Below are positions 26,001-38,000 of a stretch of 64,000 nt of DNA, one piece after another. Position 1 is the stretch's first letter, and each line of letters begins with the position of its first letter. A model generated the notes under the pieces. The model was not told the origin of the DNA. It searched no databases and saw nothing but the letters and a program-made list of their open reading frames with translations. Origin of the DNA: Leptasterias polaris. Its lineage: Eukaryota > Echinodermata > Asteroidea > Forcipulatida > Asteriidae. The stretch is from NCBI GenBank assembly GCA_037783415.1, contig JAZGTN010000006.1:744001-808000 (forward strand), read 5' to 3'. The translations under genes were made by a program, and so were the position numbers.

Positions 26001-29000
26001 AAATAAAAATAAAAAAACAAAGTGAAAAAAGTGCAGTATAAATAGGAAGCAACCATCAGATTAATTTTTTTTAATTCTGTGTTCTTTTCACAGATCTTTG
26101 CCAATGTGCCGAGGGATGGACCAAGTACACTGACAGTTAATGGTCTGGACCCAGGAACCACCTACACTGTAGGGATAGTCGCTATCATTGACCCTGGCAC
26201 TGACAAAGAACTCAAAAGTGTTCCAGCTGAAGTTTCTGCAACCACACGTAAGTTTCAAAAGAACATTATTGAATTAATTAGCTTAACATTTGATCACCTC
26301 CTCCAAGGTAGGGTCATCGTGTGTTTTTTTGTCAACGTAAAAGATGTTGGTAGTTAATAAGAATATCTGTGGAATCCTGACAAACTCAAGAGAGCATTCC
26401 ACTTAATCATATCATTTATCTAATATTATTAAGAACCAATCTATATTGCTTTGCTGCTTAGAGATTTGAAAGGACCGTTCACAGGCAATATATAATCACA
26501 GACCATTTTCTTTGGTAATCTTTTTCTCTTTGATGTATCGGGTAAGAAACCACGAGGGAAACTGACTTGGCAAATTTTACATAATTTTGGGTTGAACAAA
26601 GAAAAATCGACTAGGGCAGGACTTGAACCTGCAAACTCAGGACAAGATATTGACAAAAAAGGGAGAACGTCAACATTTGAGCTAGATAGCTCAGTTGGTA
26701 GAGCGCTGGCACGTCAATCCAGAGGTCGCAGGTTCCAGTTCTTTGTTCAACCCAAAATTATTTAAAATTTACCCAGTCAGGTTCACTCGTGGTTTTCAAC
26801 ATGTTAATGTCATTTACTTCTGCTGAAAATGAAATGGCCAAAACAACACTGCACTTTAATCTTTTATAAATCTTTCATTCACAGTGCCACTTCCAGCCGC
26901 CAACATTTCCATCGTTGACTTTACCTCAACGTCCATATCTGTTGCCTGGGGTGTGGTCAACAATCCTGCGGTGACTCAGTACCAGCTTACGGCCACGCCC
27001 ATTACCGACGGCCAACCAGGAACACCGATCCCTGCTTTCTATCCGGCCGTTTCATCCCCAAAGCACACCTTCCTTGGTCTGACACCAGGAACCCTGTACA
27101 AGGTTCGATTATTTGTGATGCTACTTTTTTTCATGTTTTTTTTTTTTTTTCAATGCGAGACTAACATATTTTCCTGCGTATAAGGCACAGTACCCCCAAA
27201 TTACTGAAACATGATTTAAGTTTCAATGTACACCGCTGTAAAAGACGCACCATCACCCCACACACAGAGACCCCACAGACACCACTCTCTGTTGCTACAT
27301 CATTACACAGGGGTCATTGTGTTCTACATATTCATAGCAATGAAGAGACTTGAAGAAATCTTGAAAAAGCGTCTTTCTAAACTAATTTCTTTTCATTTTC
27401 ATTTTCATTTAAAAGATTTTGTCTGAAGACATCAATCACCACATTGTTTTGGGTTTTTTTTTGGCACAAGGCACACACACAGACAGCTCTGTGTTGCAGT
27501 CACTCGGTGGACATTCCTTTGTTCTAAACACATAAGGAAATCCTATTATTCAACAAACACTGTGTGGACGTGTGTATGTCCACTTAGTGTTTCAAGTTCC
27601 TTCATTATGTGGACCTCTTTTGTTCACGGGTCCACACATCTACCAATAAGGTATTCAAGACGCTTTAACAAACAGAAACATTTTCAGACTTTTTGAGTCC
27701 GATTTATGTAGCACCTTATCAGGGTGTACATACCATGGCCCAATTTCATAAAGCATGTAAGCACAGAAATTTGCTAAGCACCGACAAATATTGCTTAGCA
27801 GAAACTGGTTACCAGCCAAAATTCCATAAAGTTAACACTGTTTTGACTGGTGCCCCACTCATTTTTCGCTTAGCATAGAAATTTCCTAAGCAGTATTTTT
27901 TGCTTATCATTCTGTGTTTCATCTTGTGTATTACTCTCTACAGTTATCTTTGAGTGCTATTGGGGTGGATCCGGTGATAACTGGTGAAGCTGAACAAATA
28001 ACCAGTAAGTATCCTGTAAATATTGGCTACTTAAGGATAACTTTTCACTAAAGTACTGAACTTAATTTCATTTTATTTCATTTATTAATTTCACAGGTAA
28101 AAATGCAAAGTACACAAAATGAGAACGAACAAGAAAACATAAATATACACATAGGAGAGAAAAAAGAAAGACAAATTTAAAAAAAAGTAGCACCCCTGAT
28201 GGATTTAAAAAAAAGTAAACTAAATTACTATCAAGTTAATCTCCTGATGCCACAATTTAAGAAACAGACAATATTAAAGGACATTAGGACATTAATAAAA
28301 CATGGCTTACAGTATACAAATATGAGAACTACATGTAATTAAAACTATAAAAAGCACATAATGGGCATTTTAAATTACAAACTTGGTAAAGAGAGATAGA
28401 TTCTGGAAATTTACAATTAAAAAAGCACTATGAATATTGAGAATAAAAACATTTAGCAAGGTAGCCGTATTCAACTTAGTTGCTGCGGCTGCAGCTGCGG
28501 CTACTGCTACGACTGCTTCTAAGGGTGTTCCTAATAGACTGTGCAAGTCTCGCTGTGCAAGTCTTGAACCCGTTAAAGTGCGCATTTGTTTCCTTCACGT
28601 GTTAAAGGATTGTAAGTGGGACCAAAGTGGTCCCAAAAATGTTTGTATACGCGCAAGGCTTGCGCAGTCTATTGTGATCTGAGTGGGGGTCGTCGGCCCT
28701 GTGTTCTTCATGTTCATCCCATGTATCTTTTTCACTGTTATTCTTTTCGCTTTCTTCGAAAAGCAATCAACAAATAAATAAAGAATTCAAAATTCCCTAT
28801 TTCTAGTCTTGCATGAATACACCCACTTTCCCATTGGCACTTACATAGGGTCATCGATACAAGCCCTATGGGTTTCTAGATGGCCCTCCGCTCAATATGT
28901 ATTATTTTCTTTAAAGCCGTTGATTTATGACTCATTGTTTACTTGAGTGGAAATTAATAAACAAACAAACAAACAAAACAAACAAACAAACAAATATTTC

Positions 29001-32000
29001 AACTCACTGATGATGAGACATTCTAGCTGTAGCCATAGCAGTAGCTGCCGATTCAGACAGGGCTTTACATTTATTATTTTCATTCATTTCTTTCATTCTT
29101 TTATTTTTCTTCATCACGGTATGAAAACATTTCAAATCCTCCGTGTTAAAAACAATATGACTCCACTACAGAGTGCATGATATAAGAAATAAGAAGAAAT
29201 CGGCTAACAATTATTTAATAAAAAAACACTCAAAAAGTAAAAGAATGATACAGCAATACAAAATTAATCCATCTCACTATAAAATTAGCGTTGGAACCTA
29301 GAATTAAAAAGACGACTGAAATTTGGCTAGAATTATCTCCTGAAGCGCTGTGTATTTCTACGTAAAGACGTGATTCTGTCGGACTTTTGCACACTAACCA
29401 AGTGATTTATTGGATGGATAGGGTCCTGCATTATAAACTGATTTTTCTTTTTTTTAGTGTCACCTCTCTAAAGAAACCACAAAGATCTTAAACATCCAGA
29501 CCAATCAATCTAGCAAATGGTTTTGTCACCCATTTCAACCTCTAGGCCGTGTGAATTCCCACAGTAAGAAACCATAACATTCAGATATACAAAAGGTCAA
29601 CATGGATTGAACCACAATCAGAACAAAAATATAAAGTAATTTACTGCATACCATAAAAGATTAAAGCTTTGTGATACAAAACATCCATTAATTAGCTTTA
29701 GAAACTAGTTAAGTGTTTGTGGTCCAGTTTAGATGGTTGTCAATAATTGTCCTAAGGTATTTGTGACTTGCAAGATAACTCAGTTGGTAGAGTGTCAGCA
29801 TGTTTATCCAGACGTTGTTGGTTCAAATCCTTCTCTAGTCAGTTTTTCTTTGTTGAACCCCAAATCATGTTTATTACAGGTCCCGAAGCAGTCCAGAACT
29901 TATTCCTCAGTAACCCTACCTTGACGACCCTGACAGCCAATTGGCTGGGCCCAACCAGCAACTTTGATAACTTTGTCATCGTCGTGTCTGAGACGGGCTC
30001 AGTCCCTGTCCAGGAGATCACCCTCAAGCCCACCCTGAGTCGTCTGGAGATTGAGGACCTCCAACCAGGCACAGAGTACCTTGTCCAGGTCTTCGTGACG
30101 GTAGGAGTGCCCAAGCTGAGGAGTGACCCTCTAGGCAGGACTGAATCTACTCGTAAGTGTTTGATAAGTTACAATCCCGGATATATCTTGTTGGCCCCTC
30201 TGCCCCCATTCAATGTTGGCTCTCATTGTGCGGTCTGCGCTCCAGCTGAGGTTAACAGCATTGAGCGGGGGAACGGGGAGGGTATGTTTATCGTAACAGG
30301 GCCCACTTTTTGGAGTGGGATTGTAGTTCTACCTTTGTCACTGATGTGTAGTGCACTAAAGAAATGACGATACGAGATGCAGAGATGTCTTCCTTTAGTT
30401 GATTTTTGTTATTATTGCTCAATTCATTGAATAGAATAGGTGACCCAAAATTCATGTACAAATACTCATGTGTATTCAACTTCAATGATTTCTTAAAATT
30501 GCATCCCTGTGGAGCATTCTTTCCTTTGTCCCTGCACTTAACATTTTCACATATATTTTCTACACAAATTTCCTTGATGAGCACCCCAGTCTTTATAATT
30601 CTCCTGTGGAGACCTTTTATTTTCCCTTTTTCGTTTTGCCTAAGGTACCAAAAATGAGCACATTGACAACGCTGTGAATATATTTATAAGACTATGCAAG
30701 TGAACACCCCAAATGAACCAATGAAATTTCAAGAAAGTATCCTGAAAATTTCAATGTAAAAGTTGTTAATACGTGAACTACAAGACCCAAACTAATCACA
30801 CAAGAAAATAACTTAGTCTCCACAATCTGGGGCATACAGGCCTGGATTTACATGGAGGTCACAGAGGTCATGACCTTTGTTGCCCTGGTCTTTGCCTTGT
30901 ATCACTTCAAAAGTTTCCCAAAGACTTTAACATTTTGCAATAGAAGTGAAAATTAAAATGGCCTTACCCTCTCATAGATGAAATTCCAGGCCTGGGGTAG
31001 CTCAAGTTCAGTGTACATAATGTATAAAACACTCAACACAACTTTATTCATGTTCCCATTCTTCGACAGGACCTCTTGCATCTCTGGAACTGATAGTTCC
31101 GATTAGAACAACAACAAGCCTGGAGCTCTTGTGGGGAAAGTCCAGCAACCAAGCGAACATCCTGTACCAGGTTCGGGTGGACGGCCGATTTAGGGACTTC
31201 TCCAACACAGAGAGGGCAACTATCGACTCCCTGATACCCGGTACCCTGTATACTATCACTGTGCAGACGTTGGTGGAGCCAGTTATAGAAGGCTCTATTC
31301 AAGCTCGAACCAGTAAGAAATCTGAGTTGGAGTTTTTTTATCATTGTTTGGTTTTTGTTCGTTTGTTTAGTTGGGTTTTTTTTGCGGGGGGGGCGGTCAT
31401 GAAATCCTTGTGTTAACATAGTGGACACTGTTTATAAAGTTGCTGGCAAGTTTTTAGTAATTAATTCCCAAGAAATACTTTGTAAAAGAACAACGAAACA
31501 TGGTAGTCTTTATGCTCGATACATTTTGATAGTTTGGGCTTGTTTAGCACAATGCTTTTTTTGTTAAGTTCATTTATTGCTGTTTTATGTGAATTGTTAT
31601 TTAGCGTCATTTGATAATTGTTTCTTTTATTTGAGGTGTAAAATTAAGATCCATAACTCCCCAACCCCCCCCCAGAAATTTTTTTATATTAAAAACAACA
31701 ACAACCAATAAGCTCTCTACCATGATGAAATACGCCATTTTGATTTGAATAATGTCTAGTACCATGACTTGCTTGACCACAAGTTACCGCTTAAGTTTCA
31801 ATTCCTCAGACTATCGAGACAGTTGTTATGTAACATGATTCGAGGCAAGATTTTGCAGAGTTACCTAAGAGACTGCGAACACCCATACACAATTCTGATT
31901 GAATGCGTATGGCACAATGGTACCAGGGTTTGCTCATCTGGAGGTCGCTGTACAAAAGCTTGCCCAAAACCATTTGACATAGCAATTGTCTCTTAATCTG

Positions 32001-35000
32001 AGGAGTTCAAGTATAATTTGCAAATAGCTTATTGACTCATGTTGAAATTAATCTCACATTTCTTTCCAATCTAAATATAGAATAATAAACATTAGGAGAA
32101 CAGACACTTAAAAATGTTTAAATAAGTCAAAACTAAATATGAGAAATGTGAAGAAAAAAAAGTATGGTGGCATCTTCTTGAAACCAAGGCACCTGGGGGA
32201 ATGTCTGATGGACATACACACAAAGAATAGGAATAAGAAGAACACATAAATCTTTGAACCAAGACAAATAAATTGCAAAGATTATGCGTAATTAAAAAAT
32301 AATGCATTTGCTGAATAACCAACTGACTTAAGCCCAGTTTATACTTCATGCAAAAGCAAATGCGAAGTGAAATTTTGGTGGTGCAACAATCTGTACGCGC
32401 TGTTTTTCCAACTGTGACGCAAGAAAATTCACTTCGCTTTCGCGTGAAAACTGAACTGAGCTTTACTGGGAGATGAGATCTGTTTTTTTATTGCAATTTT
32501 AAATCAACCCAGATAATCATTCATAACATTAATTGCAAACTTTCAGATCCAGATCCTGTTACGGACTTGTCAGTGGTGAATACCACTGAACTATCCCCCA
32601 CGGCCACCAGTGTCCCCATCACCTGGACAGCACCCAATACTGTCGGCATATTTGATTGTTTCCGCATCTATTACATATCGGCTGACGGCACCATCACTGA
32701 AGTGGCAATTGTCTTTGCTGATGTGGACATGTACATTATTACTGGACTGGGTGTAGGCCAGACCTATACGATATGTGTCCAGGCAATAAGTGGGCGTGAC
32801 ACCCCCTTTGAGACACTAAGCGATCCCAGAAATGTTGAAGCCTCCACTGGTGAGAAAATTGTTCTTTCCCCCTTTCTTGAGCACTTAAAAAAAAAAAATT
32901 TGCAAGCCACTCTTAGTAAAGGCCCTGTCACACCTTGACGTTTTAGCCAGCGTATGCCGACGTTTAAAAAATTTGCCGAATAGGTTGAATAAGTTATGAA
33001 TACGTTTTGTATAAGTTAAGAGCACGCCGAAGCACGCTGGTATACGTCGTAGTACGGCGAGGTCATCGAAAATTTTTGAGCATGCCCAAAATTTGCCAGC
33101 GTATGGCTTATACGTCCTGCATACGCGGGCCACAAGTTGAAGTAAGTCATACGATCGTTGACACACTTTCACACACATTACTTTTAAGTTACTCATAAGT
33201 CAACATACGTGGAGATAATGTCTAGCGTACCCAAAACTTATTTCTAACATATGAGTAACGTGCTTTGAACCTATGTCGAATCCAACGCATATTGATATAT
33301 GTGGACGTTTTGACGTGTTCCGGACGACCGCAGAACTTACTGAACGTGTTTCTAACTTATAATGGCGTATTGGCTGCGTTTAGGGGAATTGGAAGACCTA
33401 AAAATGGGGTTCACAGGAGGAACCCGTCAGTACTCCTCAAGAATCCATGGTGAGCTGTGATGTCTAATGCAGTTATGATAGGAATAGTCGAGCGGCATCC
33501 TTTTTATAGGGTACGACACGTGATCGTCAGAGATACGCTTTGTGCGCTATGCATAAGTTAGACTATCGTTGGGCATAAGTTGTGAACGCCGGCAACACGC
33601 TAAGCACTCGTTGCTATTCGTTGGTATAAGTTATCTTAAGTTATAGAAACGTTCTACATAAGTTACTATTACGTTATGTATACGTCCAACTCGTTATGAA
33701 TATGCTATGTATACGCCCAAAATTGAAAAAAACATCGATAGTTCAGCGTATACCGGCGTTTTAGAGAAATTTTGATACGTGGGCATACGCTGGTTAAAAC
33801 GTCAAGGTGTGACAGGGCCTTAAGGGGCTACAGAAGAAAAATATTAAAGATGAAAACTCGGGGGAGCTGAAGGTAGGAATAAATATTCCTCTTGAAACAG
33901 TCTAGATTGTAGGATGGAGGGAAACATGCACCAGGCAAGGAGTTCCAAAGAGATGCAGTACATGGAATAAAGCTGTTGGAATGTCCCTTTGCTCTAAATC
34001 TAAGCAAAGCAAGTACTGTCAGAACTTAACATCTTTCCCTTATTCTGTTTTGGCAAATCCGATGTATTGGCAGATATATTTTTCAGAAAGAAGCAGAAGA
34101 TTTCTGCCTAAAAATGATAAAATTTCAAAGTAGCAAAATTCCTTTTTATATCCAATCCAGAATCCCTGCCGGTCCTCTCCGTTGAAGTTACCGACGTTAC
34201 AACATCGTCAATCGATATTGTCTGGGGACCACTTGGCACCGATGAGCTTCCAGCTGCAACTGGTTATTCGACGACTATTAGTACGGGGTCCAACATCCTC
34301 ATAGACAGGGACAATTCCCCACGAGGTTTGTCATTTCGTAGTGTTATAAAAGTTTTTATTTTATTGTCAACTATGCAGTAAATGGTGAAGGTGCCCAGCG
34401 AGCAAAAAGAAAAGGAGTAAAAGTATTATGCCATATTGAATTGTGTAATTTCGTTTTTGCCACAAATTTCAATGTTATAACCATAACAAGTTTTGATATA
34501 GCACTTTACCTATGACGTCTCAAAGCACCTATCATTATAGACTGTGTAAGTTTTGGGTGTATTCGAACATTGGGATATTTAAAGTGCGCAAGTTTTTCCT
34601 TCAAAGCTAGAGCAAAATGTACAAAGAGCAAAGCGGTCCCAAAAACATTTGAATTCGCAAGAGACTTACACAGTCTATTTATTTCCAGACAGGTTTTTGA
34701 AGCTTTTGAATTATGAGACACATCTATGTAACACCTGGATAGGGTTTACAGGGTGCTGCGGCGCATTCAGTAGACACTACCAAAAACCCTTCTCTTAGCG
34801 ATAAGTGTAACTGGGTTCTTTTACCTGCATTACACAACACACGGGACCAACAACTTTGCGTCACATCCGACGGACGAAGCAATAATGGTTAAGTGTCTTG
34901 CTCAGAACACAAGTGTGAAGAACGGGACTCGAACCAACACTCTACTGATCAGAAACTCTAGCAAAGATCTCTCCTTGACAGTGTTTATCCTTATCACCTA

Positions 35001-38000
35001 CAGGTCAACTAACCATTGCTGCTTTTAGTGGTCTGAACTCAGGAACCCTTTATAAGCTTCAGGTATACGTTACTGGTGCCACACGACAGTCAGATGTTAA
35101 ACTCCAGTACACAAGTAAGTATACACAAGTTAAGTTTTTTTATGTAATTAGTTAGTCATTAAGTGCTACCACTACCTTCAAGCTTTTGATCGGAAGAGTT
35201 CCTTTAAAATGATACTCGGACCTAATATATTTATATATTTTACTAGTTGGATCGGACTTGAACACTTTCTACAATCACAAATACATAGACTCAGACAATG
35301 GACAACAATTCCAAAAATATTTAATGACCAAAACAAAACAAAATTTAGACAACAATTGCAATAAAAGAAGTACTGTAATGAAGTTTAGAAGCTATATATT
35401 TGAAAAGACATCAGATTCCTCATTGAAAATGTAGCTAACAATCATTATTGAGTACCTATTATCTCATGATTTGTTTAGGACCTAGGGCGCCAGTTGGCCT
35501 CACTGTCAGCGGTGTGACCGCAACCAGTGCTAATCTAGATTGGCTGTCAGCCCAAGGCAGTCTCGACGAGTACAGCGTGCAGTACATAGCCGAGGGGTCA
35601 CCAACACCGTCCATTACCTCGACCTTGCCGTCGATGACGAGCATCACCCTGGACAATCTGGAGCCAAACACAGTGTACACCGCAACTGTTAAGAGCACGG
35701 TCAGGGGTATGGCAGCAACGGTATCGAGTACCGAGCTTCGGCAAACCTTTACTACAAGTAAGTCATCCTAATCATCATGGTGTTGTACTAACCCAGTTTG
35801 TCTGCATGCTGTCTGGGCCTAATTTCATAAAGCCTGTAAGCACAAAAACTTGCTAAGCACAGAAAAACTTTGCTTAGCAGAAACAGTTTACCAGCCAACA
35901 TTCCATAAAGTTAACATTGTTGCAACTGGTGCCCCACTCATTTTTGGGTAAGCAACATAAGGCGATGCTTTGTTTCAGTGATAAACTCTTTGTGTCAGCT
36001 TAAAAATAACAAAGTGTTGTGACTTTAATTCACAAAAGCAGTGTTATATTTATTTGGAAAGCTGGAAATAAGGTAATGTGCAACATCAACAAAGTTAAAA
36101 TGATGGATTTATGATGAATATCGGACGTCCAAAAACCCACCACAAAAAAATGAGTGCATCCATGGAATGTTAATCCGGTGAGATTAGAATTGTGGAGTCC
36201 AGAAATGGACCCACTTCTTCAGGACATCACTGTAGTGTATATAATTTGGTTTTAACCTTTACACCGGTGTGTGTTAAGCACTGTATACTCGGTACTTATC
36301 TCGAGTTCACTGTAGTACATACGAAAGTGAAAGGCCACCAGGGGTAGACTTTCTCTAGCTCTATTGATTAAATTCTGGCATGCTAACTAAGGGAACACAA
36401 TTTGCAATGTACAGAGTCCTTTTTCATGATGAAAAGTATTTCCTGCCAAGGTATTTTTGGTGGGTTTTTTTCTTGAGAAAATAGAATTAGCTGTTGCAAA
36501 CTGCTTGCCAACCAAAAGGACCTATGGTAAAAAATAGTTAGTGGTCTGACATTTTGACCCTAGCTGAGTCTCTATCTAAGGCTAAAGGACAAAACAACAG
36601 ACATAAATAGGTATACATGGGATGAACAATGAAGAGGGTGACAAAGGGAGAGGTGTTGAGAGAAGTGGCCGGTTTGACCACAAGAGGTTGGAAACACAAA
36701 GAACAAAAATCGAAGGTGGGAAGAGGAAGAGAGAAGTAACATTTTACGAAGGAGGCAGACTAAAAAAGGGGATATCTGTTTGGAAAAGGAAAAGGCAATC
36801 ACAATTTTTGTTTCTTAATACAAGTAGAAACTTTACCTTGTGACAACAGCAATATAATGCCAACAGGAAACTAGGACCATGAGTGGAACCCTTTATATTT
36901 GTCTTAAAAATGTAACTTTTAAAATGTCTCTGTTTTATTGTCTCAACAGAAGCGGCACGACTGTCTGTACCGTCTTCAGGCACCACAATAATCAACGTTC
37001 AGTGGACGGCCGAGGTTGGGACGTTCGCTAATTACCAGCTGACCTACACCCCATCAGATGGTGACCAAGACTCCCCACTGGTCAGCACGACCAACGTCCA
37101 GCAAGCCATTCTCACATCCCTCACACCGGGTCGTTTGTATACTTTAGAGCTTTACACAGTAACTGCTGGTGGCACTTCATCGCTGTCGGACTCCACAAGT
37201 GTGGTGACCAGTAAGTCTTTATTGATTTGTTACACTGCCAACAATTACAAACAAATTATGATTAATTAATTTGGGGTAATTAATATTTTTAATAGATGTT
37301 AATTTTGGGGATTAATCAGGGATAAGGAATATAATTTGTTTTTTACCCTTACACTGATGTGTATTAAGCACTGTGTATACTCAGAACTGTGAGAAAAAAA
37401 ACCACAGGCAAGTTACTTGGGTGGGATTCGAACCCACGACCTTTGCATTGCTAGATGTCTTACCTCTAGACCACCGAGCTAGCCCGATGGCTAGAGGCAG
37501 TTCGAATCCCTAGCAGCGGATACCGGAACATTTAACTGATGTTAATTTTGCGTTGGGGATAAAGAATGCTTAACACACACATACAGCTCTGTGTTGCTTT
37601 CACTCTGTGGACTTTCCTTTGTTCTGTACTCTTAAGGAAAATCCTATTCCTCAACACTGTAAATAACTCTGTGTGGCCGTGTGTAAGTCCACATAGTGTT
37701 TCAAAACCCTGCCTCATGTGGACCTCTTTTGTTCTCAGGTCCACACTTCGTATGTAATGCTTAGCCACATCGGTATACTAGTATATTGTTTCCATATTGA
37801 CTATTTCTTGAATAAAGGTATCAAAATAGCTGAAATGGTTAAGAAAATATTATCACGGATGCTCAATAGTGTTTGTTAAAGCTTTGACCTTGTTTGAAGA
37901 ACAATCAACTATCAGAAATAATCAAAACAATGATTGGGGGTTTATTTTCATGGATCGTTTCAAAAATTAGGTATGTTCTAATCGCCGAAGTATAGAAGCA

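Noticed and set aside
31769..31996. 75-codon frame with several Cys residues
   Set aside because: No splice sites of suitable phase and no recognisable domain; intron sequence.
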